Origin: Clostridium thailandense
GTDB lineage: Bacteria; Bacillota; Clostridia; Clostridiales; Clostridiaceae
Length of the DNA stretch: 39,695 bases
Assembly: GCF_019207025.1 (NCBI RefSeq)
Contig: NZ_JAEEGC010000108.1
Coordinates: 1-39,695 of the forward strand
Reading direction: 5' to 3'
The translations under genes and the position numbers were made by a program. The notes under the pieces are model-generated. The model was not told the DNA's origin. It worked only from the letters and a program-made list of their open reading frames with translations, and ran no database searches. This document shows positions 17,319 through 26,568 of the stretch, piece after piece (positions within the stretch are counted from its first letter, which is position 1; each line of letters starts with the position of its first letter).

Positions 17319-17357
17319 AAAGTGGCTGTTGAAAAAGTGCAACAGCCACTTTAAGTT
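17319..17357 (+). terminator. Hairpin terminator upstream of the Wadjet operon (repeated at 34489)
   Basis: AAAGTGGCTGTTG (17319-17331) pairs perfectly over 13 bp with CAACAGCCACTTT (17340-17352), followed by AAGTTTT. It separates the chemoreceptor from jetD. A second copy of the same hairpin lies at 34489-34521, again just upstream of jetD-related sequence. Confidence 0.75.
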
Positions 17358-17444
17358 TTCAAATATATGAAAGGCACATAGGGTAGAGTATATCTTAAAA
17401 TAATATGTTATAATTTAGATAAAAAAATCAAAAGGTGAAGAACT

Positions 17445-18458
17445 ATGTATAAGCATTTGATAACTTTTTTGAAATCCTATAAGAAGGCCACAATAACCTT
17501 AGGAGAACTGGAAAACTTAGTTCCAGGCGATGCTTCCTACAATAACTTTGCAGAAAGTGTTAGGAAATTAATTGATGACAACATATTAGTTGAAAAAAAT
17601 CCCAAAGATAATAATGGTAAAGAAATTCCTCTGCCTTACAAATTTGGAATTAACAAATATGAATTAAGAAGAGAACATATTGATACTATTCAAAAATATG
17701 CATTGAATATCAGTGAAGAAATAGATCTACAGGAATATTTTAATTTAAGTGAGGAAACTTGGAAGAAAGATCTGCCTTATATTGATAAGATTAATGGATA
17801 CATTAAAGAAAGTGGTGTGCCAAGGGATTATACTACTTCTCAAGAAAGATCCTTTCATATTGCAGGAGATGAAAAGTGGATTGATGAAAAAGGTGGAAAG
17901 AAACTTTTAGATAGAATAAAGCTGTGGGAAAAATTTAATATAATAAATAGTACAGATCCTTTGATGCTTGCGGTTAACCCCAAGCAGTTTTCAAAATCAG
18001 AATATTATCACCTTGTTGTAGAGAATAAGGCAACCTTTATAGCTATGATGGAAGTATTACAGGAGACAGAGTTCACTTCATTAATTTTTGGTTCAGGATG
18101 GAAAATAGTAGGGAATATCCACATGTTAGAAAAACAGTTAGGGATAAAGAAAACTAATAGGATATTTTATTTTGGAGATTTAGATAATGAGGGCATATCT
18201 ATATGGAATTCTTTTAGTGAAAAAGTATCTAGCTATTTAGCAGTTGAATTTTATAGGGAGCTGCTTAAGAAGCCTTACAGCAGGGGGAAAGAAACACAGC
18301 AAAAAAATGATAAAGCCTTAAAAAATTTTATTAATTTTTTTAGTGATGAAGAAAAAATAAATATAGAAGAAATTTTAAAAAATGGAGGATACCTCCCACA
18401 GGAAGCTTTGAATAAGGATGAACTTAGGCATATATGGAGGAATACAAAGTGGATATAA
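17445..18458 (+). CDS. jetD: Wadjet type II subunit JetD (TOPRIM nuclease)
   Basis: 337 residues. The N-terminal half has winged-helix character (DUF3322-like; TITLGELENLVPGDASYNN and a HIAGDEKWID segment). The C-terminal half is a TOPRIM-type domain: catalytic Glu193 in LVVENKATF and the DxD pair at Asp245/Asp247 in FYFGDLDNEG. JetD is the endonuclease that cuts circular DNA after the JetABC motor has extruded it. RBS AAGGTGA; a -10 (TATAAT, 17409-17414) lies 30 bp upstream. It is first in the operon, and its 3' end overlaps jetA. The order jetD-jetA-jetB-jetC and the JetA/JetB types indicate a type II Wadjet. Confidence 0.92.
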   Translation: MYKHLITFLKSYKKATITLGELENLVPGDASYNNFAESVRKLIDDNILVEKNPKDNNGKEIPLPYKFGINKYELRREHIDTIQKYALNISEEIDLQEYFNLSEETWKKDLPYIDKINGYIKESGVPRDYTTSQERSFHIAGDEKWIDEKGGKKLLDRIKLWEKFNIINSTDPLMLAVNPKQFSKSEYYHLVVENKATFIAMMEVLQETEFTSLIFGSGWKIVGNIHMLEKQLGIKKTNRIFYFGDLDNEGISIWNSFSEKVSSYLAVEFYRELLKKPYSRGKETQQKNDKALKNFINFFSDEEKINIEEILKNGGYLPQEALNKDELRHIWRNTKWI

Positions 18459-19960
18459 GTGTAAAAAATGTTACAGAAAACTATGGAGAAAGAATTCAAA
18501 GATTGGCTTTATTTGATCCCTTATATAAGCTGCAAAATAAAAATTCAAAGGACAACAGTGGTAATATTATTGACTATTTTAGCTTGGGTTTATTAAGCTT
18601 ATTGTTTTTCTTTGAAAATATGCTTATAAGGAATAAAAAGACAGGAGTAAAAGAACTGGCTTCTTTTTTGTATGAGTTAAATGGAGGAGAAATAGATTTA
18701 AATTATGAGGGCTTTGAAAAGGCAGCAAGGACAATTATAGAGACCTTTAGACCTCCTACAGGAAAGAGAAACTCTAAAGAATTTTATAATTGGGAAACAA
18801 GAAAAAAAGAAACTGTTCAATATTCTATATTAAAAGCAGACAGGGCAGATTTAGAAACAAATACGCAGTATTACATCCTTGATGAACAGGGATTAGAATT
18901 GATTTTTGCGACAAAGGAGTATTTTAATGAGTTTCAGCTATCTATAAATCAGTTAGTTCTAAGAAAACAGCTGGAAAAAGGAGAATTTGTAGGTGCGCTA
19001 AGACAAATTGATGAAATGAGCCTTGACGTAAAAAATCTTCAGGATAGGATTGTTAGAATTAAACACGAGGTAAACAGAAACATAGTGTCCACTGAAACCT
19101 ATGAAAGATATAAAAGTATAATTGAAGATATAAATATGAGACTGCATCGTGAGGATGAGGAATTTGATGAACTGCAGTCTTTTGTAAAGGAAACCAAAGA
19201 GAAGGTAGGTAATGAACTCACTAATGATAAAGATATAAAAGCTTATGAACTTATAATACAAATAGACAAAGAACTTGGGCAGGTTCATTATGATCATAGA
19301 CTGCTCTTTAAAGAAAGTATAGTTCTTAAAACCGCTGCTCTTCAGGCTGCACAGGAGGCGCTTTATTATGTAGGCATAGATTCCTTTAATTTTGATCAGG
19401 AAATTGTGAGCCGGTTATTTTCATCGCCGCTTCCATTAAATGCAGCTAGAACACTCATTGAACCTTTTATGTATTTAGAAAGGCATGAGAGCTGGTCACC
19501 TTTAACGGTATTTGCTAAGCAAAGGATTGAAAATAGAAACAAACAGGAAAAAGCTCAAGATTTTTTATCTCTAGAAGAAGAGGAAGAGATAAAGCAGGGT
19601 ATGAAGATACAAAGAGAAAATTTTAAATTCATAACAGAGATATTACTGAAAGCTTTAGGTGACTCATATGAGATTGGCATTAGTGAAATGGTGGAATATA
19701 TGAGGGAAAATGGTTATGGAGATATATTAGATTACCGAAATTTTTATGATTTTTGGATTATACTGCACCAAAGATCACCAGTAGTCATAGATACAGGTGA
19801 AAAAAATGAAGAGCTTTTATTTGGAGAGGCCTTCGATTTATTAGTTAATAAGGGAAAGGTTTTATACGTAGAGGAAGCTCAGGGAATACTTAAGGTTACA
19901 GAAAGATTTACAATAAAGAATATGCGTCTAAGATTGGAGGACAATTATGCTTCAATATAA
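18449..19960 (+). CDS. jetA: Wadjet type II subunit JetA (kleisin-like)
   Basis: 503 residues from GTG 18449, which is 8 bases after GGAGG; an upstream in-frame ATG at 18434 overlaps that ribosome site and would give 508 residues. The start SVKNVTENYGERIQRLALFD and the regions FDPLYKL, AARTIIETFRPPTG and RAL-type helices are those of JetA proteins of the DUF5716-like kind used in type II systems. JetA is the kleisin-like bridge of an SMC complex, with winged helices at both ends joining JetB dimers to the JetC heads. A charged helical middle (200-290) fits. It overlaps jetD by 10 bp and jetB by 14 bp, implying translational coupling. Confidence 0.9.
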   Translation: MDISVKNVTENYGERIQRLALFDPLYKLQNKNSKDNSGNIIDYFSLGLLSLLFFFENMLIRNKKTGVKELASFLYELNGGEIDLNYEGFEKAARTIIETFRPPTGKRNSKEFYNWETRKKETVQYSILKADRADLETNTQYYILDEQGLELIFATKEYFNEFQLSINQLVLRKQLEKGEFVGALRQIDEMSLDVKNLQDRIVRIKHEVNRNIVSTETYERYKSIIEDINMRLHREDEEFDELQSFVKETKEKVGNELTNDKDIKAYELIIQIDKELGQVHYDHRLLFKESIVLKTAALQAAQEALYYVGIDSFNFDQEIVSRLFSSPLPLNAARTLIEPFMYLERHESWSPLTVFAKQRIENRNKQEKAQDFLSLEEEEEIKQGMKIQRENFKFITEILLKALGDSYEIGISEMVEYMRENGYGDILDYRNFYDFWIILHQRSPVVIDTGEKNEELLFGEAFDLLVNKGKVLYVEEAQGILKVTERFTIKNMRLRLEDNYASI

Positions 19961-20684
19961 TAATGAACAGGTAATGCAGGCCTTTAAGCTGTACTCCATA
20001 CTTTCAATGAAAGGCTATGGGGAGAAGGAAGAGCTGCGCCTATATATATCTGATGAGATGATAAGGGGACTTATAGACCAATTTGCCCGTCAGGTAGATT
20101 GTACTATTTTTGCCTCAGGAGATTATATATACATGATACCAGTTTCAAGAAATTCCATATTTCACGTGTCAAATGATTCTATTAAGAAGGAATATCTGCC
20201 TGCAAAAGCTGTAAACCTAGATCTATATTTAATGTATACAGCCATAATTGTGCTCTTTGGAGAGTTTTACGATAGTTACCAAACTACAGAACCAACTCGT
20301 GATTTTATAAATATAAATGAATGGCTCTCTAGTATAAATGAGAGGATTGAGGCTTTAAATGAACATGATTTAGATAAGCTAAAGGAACTAGATAATCAGT
20401 TTGATTATAATTGGTCAGCTATTATAGAAAAGTGGATGGATATGGATGAAATCAAGGAGAAAGTAAAAAGCCAGGATGCCAGAACTATAAGCAGAAAGAG
20501 TTTTTTAAACACTGTAAAACAATTTTTAGAGGCTCAGGAGCTTATAAAGGACATTGGCAATGAGGAGCTGGTACTTACGGAAAAAGCCAAGAACATAATT
20601 CAAAGATATTACATGGAATATGATTATAACAGAGGAATACTAGACTTTATGTATGACCTTGATCATAGGAAAGGAGAAAATTAA
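19947..20684 (+). CDS. jetB: Wadjet type II subunit JetB (KITE-like)
   Basis: 245 residues. It begins LQYNNEQVMQAFKLYSILSM and contains the DEMIRGLIDQFARQVDCTIF and YIYMIPVSRNSIFHVS segments found in the DUF6063-type JetB of type II systems. A C-terminal winged-helix part (FLNTVKQFLEAQELI) ends the protein. By analogy with ScpB/MukE, JetB is a dimeric KITE protein that binds the JetA kleisin and DNA. The start is set by TTGGAGGA. Its stop codon shares a base with the jetC start (TAATG). Confidence 0.9.
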   Translation: MLQYNNEQVMQAFKLYSILSMKGYGEKEELRLYISDEMIRGLIDQFARQVDCTIFASGDYIYMIPVSRNSIFHVSNDSIKKEYLPAKAVNLDLYLMYTAIIVLFGEFYDSYQTTEPTRDFININEWLSSINERIEALNEHDLDKLKELDNQFDYNWSAIIEKWMDMDEIKEKVKSQDARTISRKSFLNTVKQFLEAQELIKDIGNEELVLTEKAKNIIQRYYMEYDYNRGILDFMYDLDHRKGEN

Positions 20685-23600
20685 TGCCAGCAATTTCTAA
20701 AATACGTTTTACTAATGTAATCTATGAAAATGGAGAAAAAAGATATAACGATGATATTTTTCAGTTTGAGGGTCACAATGGGGCAATTTTGCTTGAAAAC
20801 GGTGGTGGAAAGACCGTTTTCGTACAAACAGCTATTCAGGCTATATTACCTCATAGTGATTTAGCAGAACGTAAAATAAAAAACACTCTTATGTTAGAAA
20901 ATAGTACAGCTCACATAGCAATAGAGTGGATATTAAGTGAAAGACCAAGAAGATACGCTTTAACTTCTGTAAGCTTATTTATGAATAGAGGAGCTGTAGA
21001 TTCTCTTAAATATGTTTATGAATATGAAGAAGGTAATGACAACTCAATAGAAAAGCTTCCTTTTGTAAAAGAAAGTGTCAATGGTAAAAAGAGACCTGCT
21101 ACAAAGGAAGAAGCCTCGGAGTATTATTCAGAGATGAGTCAGAATAAAATTAGTGCTAAAACCTTCAGCACAATTAAAGATTACCACGAATACATAGAGA
21201 AAAGTTTTAAAATTATTCCCTCAGAGTGGAGAAAAATTGCTTTGATAAATGGTGCAGAGGGAGATGTAGAAGCATTTTTTGATGCCTGCAAAACCACGGG
21301 GCAGCTGGTAGATAACCTTTTAATTCCTACAGTAGAAGAAGCACTTGCTGGGGATGGGACTAAAGAATTTGCAGAGACCTTTGAAAAGCAGAGAGAACAC
21401 TTTAAAAAATATAAACAGTTAAAGGCCAGAATAGATGAAAGCAGGCTAGTGGAGGAGCAAATAAATTCTTATGTAAAAGTGTATAAATCCTATGATGAGG
21501 TGAACCAAAGCTTTACTAAAATCAAGAAGCATATAAAGGCTTTATATAAATTTGCCCAAAAAGAAGATGAAATTAATAGAGAGAAGCTTATGAAAAATAA
21601 AGAGGTTCAAAGTTTACTTGAAGAAGAGGAGAAACACTGGAAGCAAAAAGAGGCTTCATACAAATTACAGCTATTAAAGGATAGAATGCTTAAACGTGAA
21701 AAGAGCTTTGTAGAGATTTCTGATAAATATAATGAAGTTATAAATACAAAGGAAGAAAAAGAAAAAAGACTTGAAAATCTCAAGGCTGCCAAATACAAAC
21801 AGAATATAAAAATACATCAGCAGAAAATTCAATTCTTAAGAGAGCAGATTAATGACCTTGATAAGGATGAAGATATTGAAGATATTAATGAAAAGCTGGA
21901 ACTTAACAGCAGTGAGCTTAAAGGTTATTATGAGGATCAGGAAGAAAAGCTTTATAAGGAGATATCGATAATTGAAGGTCAGCTTAGAAATATTGAAAAA
22001 GAAATTGCAGAAATAGAAAAAGAAGCCAAGAAAAGTAAAGACAAGGAAAATGAGTTGTCAAAAGCAGAAGCCAAATTAGATGGATCTATCAATCAGCTTA
22101 CAAAGGATATGGATAACCTGGAAAGGGAAATATTAGATAATCAGAGCAAGGAAAAGATAGAAGAAGAATTTGATAAATGGCAAAGAAGAATATCAGATCT
22201 AGAAAATACTGTTTTTGAATATAATAAGCAAATGCGGATGATGAGGGATGAAAAGCAGGAATTATTACAAAGTATACCAGAACAAAGAAAGGAATTAAAT
22301 AATTTAAAGAGAGAAGAAACAGAGTTATCAGAACAATTAAAGAACCTCAATGAGCTCCACGATAGTCTCCTTTTAAGGGTTAAAGAATTTAGAAGCAGCT
22401 GGTTTAGCTTTGACTCCATGTATAGAAAGCAGAGCACCATATTAGAGCAGTTAGAAAACAAGCAGGAGAGGCTCAGAGAAGAAAAGGAGAATTTGATTTT
22501 TGAGGAAAGATTAGCTCACAGATGGCTTGATAACTATAGTGAAAGCGAATTTTACACAGCAGATCCTTCCATAGAAAGATATATAAAAAACTGGAGAAAT
22601 GGTTTTAAATATATAGAAAGCGGAACAGAATACCTTCAAAGGGCAGCAAAAAGTGTTGATAGGTCTGAAGAGGAGCTTAACGAAAGCTATCCTTATTGGA
22701 CAATATCTATAGTTACCTCAGAAGCAGAGATAGAAAAGCTTATAGACAAAATAAATAATCAACGCTCTGAACTTTCCCATCCTGTTATTGTTATGAATGA
22801 GAAGGAAGCACGGGATAAGGCACAAGGTAATTCTGCATTATCAGAAGGAAACATTTTATTTCCTCTAATGTGGAATAAAAACATTGTCAAGAGAAATTTT
22901 GAAAGCTGGAAGAATGAGATTTCTATTAAGGCTGATGAAGTTACAAAGCTTCGCAGGAATAAGGAAGAGGAGTTAAGTGGCTGCTTTGAGCTTCTTAAAG
23001 ATGTAAGAGATTTTTATGGTAAATATCCTCACGAAGATTATATTGAAATGCAGAAAAAACAGATATCGCTTAAGGATAAAACAAACCTATTTATTGAAGA
23101 TATTTATAAAAAAGAAGCAAGAATAAAAAATATAGATAAAGAGATAGGCAGAGTCAACACAGCTACCTCTGAGGCACAGGGAGAACAGCATATCTTAGAA
23201 CAGAAGATACTTAAGGCTAGGGATTATTCAAGAAAGAAAAAGGAAAAAGAAAAAGCTGAAGGCGAAAAAATCAGAATAAAAAAAGAACTTATACTTGCTA
23301 AAGAAGAAAGCTTTAAAGTAGAGAGACGAGCAAAGTTAAGTCAAGATTCAAAGGAGGAAATAAAGGAAAAGCTTAATGAAATCAATACAGGAGTCTCTGT
23401 ATTAAGGGCAGATCCCTTATACAAGGAAGTCATTGATGCTTCCCCAAGCTATAGCTCCATAAGCAAAGAAGTACTAATGCAGCAGAGAAAAAGCTTAAAG
23501 GATGTTCTAGAAAAGAAGCAAAAGGGGAGAGAAACTTTAGAAGAAAGCATGAAGAATGCTTTGGAGATTAAGAGCACTCTAGAAAAGGAACTAAATAACT

Positions 23601-25138
23601 TAATAAAACAGATAGATTTTGAACTGGATGAAGCTTTAGAGTTTCCGATTTATGGTGACGAGGAGATGGATAGACTTATAGAAGAATTGCAAAAACTAAA
23701 GAAGCCTTTCAAAAATTTAAAAAAGGCTTACGATGATGCAAATACTTACTTTGAAAGGGAAAAAGCTATTTATGAAAGTGAAGAAAATCGTTTTCACAGT
23801 AAGTATGAAATGATAATATCCTTTTCTGAGGCTTTAGAGCAGATAGAACTCATGTTAAAAGAAGAGTTAGAAGCTATAGTTAAAAAGAAGGAGTATTTTT
23901 TAGGACAGCAGGAGGCTATAGAAAAGGAAGGAAAAAACATAAACAGTAGTATTTCTAAATTAGTAAACTATAATTTTAAGTATTCTTATTTATCGGAAGA
24001 AATAGAGGAAGCTATTTTATCTGATGATATAAAAAATCAGTTTCCGTATAAGAGAGCAGAAATCGTAGATGAAACAATTAAAAATATAGAAAGAACTGAA
24101 AAGCTGCTAGAAGACAGAAAGCTAGGTACAGAAGATAAGAAAAGGAAATTTATAAATTTTTGTGAAAGTGAAATTGTGGATGTAAAGCTAAAGGATATGG
24201 CAGTTACAGGAGTTCAGTATAAAAAATCCTATAAGGATGTTACTGAATGGCAAAACAAAATGAATGAGAGAATCATGAGAACTATAGAAATTGCAGAAAA
24301 TGACATTCGTGAACACGACAAAGAGGTTCAGCAATTTATAAATCATCTGCACTCTTACTTAGCATCAATGATACAAGAGCTTAAACAAATTCCTAAAAAG
24401 ACAAGAATAAAAATTGATGAAGACTGGAAGGAGATATTTGTTTTTAATGTTCCTGAATATAACGAAAAAGAGGGAAAGGAAGAACTGGCAAAGCATATTG
24501 ACTGGATGCTAAAACAGTTAGAAGGTGATCAGTTTAAGGATGAAAATGGTGTTGAACTTGAAAATCAGGTTAGAAAGTCTATAGAAAAATGGCTTCAATC
24601 CAAGCAATTATTGCAGATTGTGATGAAGCAAAACAACATTAAAGTAAAATGCCGTAAAGTAACCAATGATCAAAAGATAAACAGTATGCCTTATTCTTGG
24701 GAGGTGTCAAATTCCTGGTCCGGCGGAGAGAAATGGAGCAAGAATATGAGCTTATTCCTTGGAATACTAAATTATCTGGCAGAAAAGAGAACTCAAATTA
24801 CATCAAACCATAAGAGATACAGAACTGTCATAGTGGATAATCCTTTTGGAAAAGCCTCAAGTGACCACGTACTAAATCCAGTGTTTTTTATTGCAGAGCA
24901 ATTAGGTTTTCAGATAATAGCGCTAACAGCTCATGCAGAGGGGAAATTTGTAAGGACCTACTTTCCAATAGTATATAGCTGCAGATTAAGAAATGCAGAT
25001 AACAGCAGCAGCCAAATTATGACTAAAGAAAGGGAAATAAAAAAGGCCTTTCTTAAGGATAGTGATCCTCAGGCTTTATCCAGGCTAGGGCAGCTAGAGC
25101 AGATTGCCTTTACAGATATATATCGTCAAGAAAATTAA
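20684..25138 (+). CDS. jetC: Wadjet type II subunit JetC (SMC-like ATPase)
   Basis: 1484 residues. The N-terminal head contains the P-loop LLENGGGKTVF (residues 37-44 LENGGGKT), in which the first Gly of a normal SMC P-loop is Leu. A very long charged coiled coil (about 250-1200) has a break and hinge-like region near 630-760 (SYPYWTISIVTSEAEI; HPVIVMNEKEARD). The C-terminal head has the ABC signature WSGGEKWSKNMSLF (near 1346) and Walker B VIVDNPFGKASSD (Asp1385), with Asn in place of the usual Glu, as in related JetC/MukB-like proteins. It is the motor that extrudes plasmid DNA. The ribosome site GAAAGGAG lies inside the jetB end. Intact and full length. Confidence 0.94.
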   Translation: MPAISKIRFTNVIYENGEKRYNDDIFQFEGHNGAILLENGGGKTVFVQTAIQAILPHSDLAERKIKNTLMLENSTAHIAIEWILSERPRRYALTSVSLFMNRGAVDSLKYVYEYEEGNDNSIEKLPFVKESVNGKKRPATKEEASEYYSEMSQNKISAKTFSTIKDYHEYIEKSFKIIPSEWRKIALINGAEGDVEAFFDACKTTGQLVDNLLIPTVEEALAGDGTKEFAETFEKQREHFKKYKQLKARIDESRLVEEQINSYVKVYKSYDEVNQSFTKIKKHIKALYKFAQKEDEINREKLMKNKEVQSLLEEEEKHWKQKEASYKLQLLKDRMLKREKSFVEISDKYNEVINTKEEKEKRLENLKAAKYKQNIKIHQQKIQFLREQINDLDKDEDIEDINEKLELNSSELKGYYEDQEEKLYKEISIIEGQLRNIEKEIAEIEKEAKKSKDKENELSKAEAKLDGSINQLTKDMDNLEREILDNQSKEKIEEEFDKWQRRISDLENTVFEYNKQMRMMRDEKQELLQSIPEQRKELNNLKREETELSEQLKNLNELHDSLLLRVKEFRSSWFSFDSMYRKQSTILEQLENKQERLREEKENLIFEERLAHRWLDNYSESEFYTADPSIERYIKNWRNGFKYIESGTEYLQRAAKSVDRSEEELNESYPYWTISIVTSEAEIEKLIDKINNQRSELSHPVIVMNEKEARDKAQGNSALSEGNILFPLMWNKNIVKRNFESWKNEISIKADEVTKLRRNKEEELSGCFELLKDVRDFYGKYPHEDYIEMQKKQISLKDKTNLFIEDIYKKEARIKNIDKEIGRVNTATSEAQGEQHILEQKILKARDYSRKKKEKEKAEGEKIRIKKELILAKEESFKVERRAKLSQDSKEEIKEKLNEINTGVSVLRADPLYKEVIDASPSYSSISKEVLMQQRKSLKDVLEKKQKGRETLEESMKNALEIKSTLEKELNNLIKQIDFELDEALEFPIYGDEEMDRLIEELQKLKKPFKNLKKAYDDANTYFEREKAIYESEENRFHSKYEMIISFSEALEQIELMLKEELEAIVKKKEYFLGQQEAIEKEGKNINSSISKLVNYNFKYSYLSEEIEEAILSDDIKNQFPYKRAEIVDETIKNIERTEKLLEDRKLGTEDKKRKFINFCESEIVDVKLKDMAVTGVQYKKSYKDVTEWQNKMNERIMRTIEIAENDIREHDKEVQQFINHLHSYLASMIQELKQIPKKTRIKIDEDWKEIFVFNVPEYNEKEGKEELAKHIDWMLKQLEGDQFKDENGVELENQVRKSIEKWLQSKQLLQIVMKQNNIKVKCRKVTNDQKINSMPYSWEVSNSWSGGEKWSKNMSLFLGILNYLAEKRTQITSNHKRYRTVIVDNPFGKASSDHVLNPVFFIAEQLGFQIIALTAHAEGKFVRTYFPIVYSCRLRNADNSSSQIMTKEREIKKAFLKDSDPQALSRLGQLEQIAFTDIYRQEN

Positions 25139-25395
25139 AATAAAAGAAATTTATATTCATATAATAGGGAGAAATTTTGTACATTTGGAAGTAAAAAATT
25201 ACCTTGTCCTAAAGAAGCTGAGATTTCCTATGAAACTATTAAAGCATTAGAAACAGATATGGAGCATTAATTACTTATGTAAAGCAAAAAAGTTATAGTA
25301 ATTTATGTAAAATTGCTATACAATTTTTATGTATAGAGTTAATGTGAGCAAATTAACATATAACCCTGCACAAGTAAATCTGGTGGTGATTAAAT
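25139..25395. other. Gap after jetC with a short coding remnant and an operator-like inverted repeat
   Basis: A frame at about 25180-25269 reads CTFGSKKLPCPKEAEISYET and ends at TAA. It has no start and no recognised family, so it looks like the end of a deleted gene. Further on, CTATAC (25316-25321) and GTATAG (25331-25336) form a perfect 6-9-6 inverted repeat 60 bp before mntA; it could be an autoregulatory operator of the toxin-antitoxin pair. Confidence 0.45.
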
Positions 25396-25821
25396 ATGAA
25401 TAACCTTATAAATAAGGCACAGTTGTTTATATCTATTATAAACAACAAGTATAAGATAAAATTTGCATATATTTTTGGATCTCAAGCAACGGGAGAAGCT
25501 TCAGAAAGCAGTGATATAGATATAGCAGTATGCTTTAGTAAAAATTATGAAGGCATGGAAGAGGCTTTTATAAGAGGAGATATTATAGAAGAAGGAAAAG
25601 CATTTTTTAAGAGAGATGTAGATGTAGTTTCAATAAACACTGCATCATTACTTCTAAAATATGAGATAATCCATAATGGAGTAATAATAAAAGATGATTA
25701 TGAAAGAGCTGATTTTGAGTCTTTAGCATTAAGAGAATATTTTGATTTTAAATATTATTCAGATATGTATGACAACGCTGTGATAGAAAAAATTAGACAA
25801 GGAGAAGTCTTTGGAGGATAA
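25396..25821 (+). CDS. mntA: MntA-type minimal nucleotidyltransferase (antitoxin)
   Basis: 141 residues, a minimal nucleotidyltransferase. The signature GSX10DXD is seen as GSQATGEASESSDID (Gly28-Ser29, Asp40, Asp42), and a third acidic residue lies in RDVDVV (about residue 75). In studied MntA-HepT pairs this enzyme transfers AMP groups from ATP to a tyrosine of HepT and thereby neutralises it. RBS TGGTGGTGA precedes the ATG. It ends 4 bp before the hepT start and shares the GGAGG ribosome site region with it. The location straight after Wadjet fits a defence island. Confidence 0.88.
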   Translation: MNNLINKAQLFISIINNKYKIKFAYIFGSQATGEASESSDIDIAVCFSKNYEGMEEAFIRGDIIEEGKAFFKRDVDVVSINTASLLLKYEIIHNGVIIKDDYERADFESLALREYFDFKYYSDMYDNAVIEKIRQGEVFGG

Positions 25822-25825
25822 GTTT

Positions 25826-26239
25826 ATGGTAAAAAGAGAAATTATAATTTCAAGAATAGATAAATTAAATGAATATGTAAGCATATTGAAATCTGTAATA
25901 AAATATAATAAGGAAAAATATATTGCTGATCCATTTATATATGGATCAGCAGAAAGATTTCTTCATTTAAGTATAGAGTGCGTTTTAGATATAGGAAATC
26001 ATGTTATATCTGACATGAGATTCAGAAAGCCAGAGAACAATAAAGACATATTTTTAGTTTTATATGAAAATAGAATAATTGATGAAAAGTTAAAGAACAA
26101 TTTATGTAATATGGCTGGATTTAGAAATATTTTAGTTCATGATTATATGAAACTTGATAGAGCGTTTGTTTATGATATAATAAACAATAATTTAAAGGAT
26201 ATAGAAGACTTTGTGAAAATAGTAGTAGAGTACATATGA
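25826..26239 (+). CDS. hepT: HepT-type HEPN ribonuclease toxin
   Basis: 137 residues from ATG 25826, 8 bases after GGAGG; an upstream TTG at 25811 inside mntA is less likely. All-helical HEPN fold with the catalytic motif RX4HXY seen as RNILVHDY (Arg100, His105, Tyr107), the Tyr being the expected AMPylation site. YGSAERFLHLSIECVLDIGNHVISD is the usual HepT helix 2-3 region, with YGSAERFLHLSIEC visible here. It is expected to cleave RNA when released from MntA control. Confidence 0.88.
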   Translation: MVKREIIISRIDKLNEYVSILKSVIKYNKEKYIADPFIYGSAERFLHLSIECVLDIGNHVISDMRFRKPENNKDIFLVLYENRIIDEKLKNNLCNMAGFRNILVHDYMKLDRAFVYDIINNNLKDIEDFVKIVVEYI

Positions 26240-26568
26240 TTGATAGCAAAGAAAACTGGATTGTCTATTGAAGAAGTTAAAGAAAGAAATAGTTTGAATT
26301 TTCTATAGCATGAAAAGTGTGGAATCATCAGATTTTCATACGCAAGACAAAGAAAGAATATAGTTTGCTGATAAATATAACTAAATGGACTCAAAATTGG
26401 ACTGATATTTGGATTAATCCATATGTAAGTCCTTTGACTGTTAATAAGGGCTGTAATAGAATATATATAGTAGTTGGAAGGCATAGGTAAGAGAAAACAA
26501 TTAATTCATGGTGCTAAAGAGATGATTCTTTCAACTATTAAGGATTTTATTAGGAGGCATATTATTAT
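26240..26568. other. Gap with short coding remnants between hepT and the YitT gene
   Basis: Directly after the hepT stop a frame reads LIAKKTGLSIEEVKERNSLN and stops at about 26310. It resembles the C-terminal tail of clostridial Rpn/PD-(D/E)XK transposase-like proteins (tentative). A second open piece near 26345-26489 (INITKWTQNWTDIWINPYVS) is not recognised. No intact gene. Confidence 0.4.
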
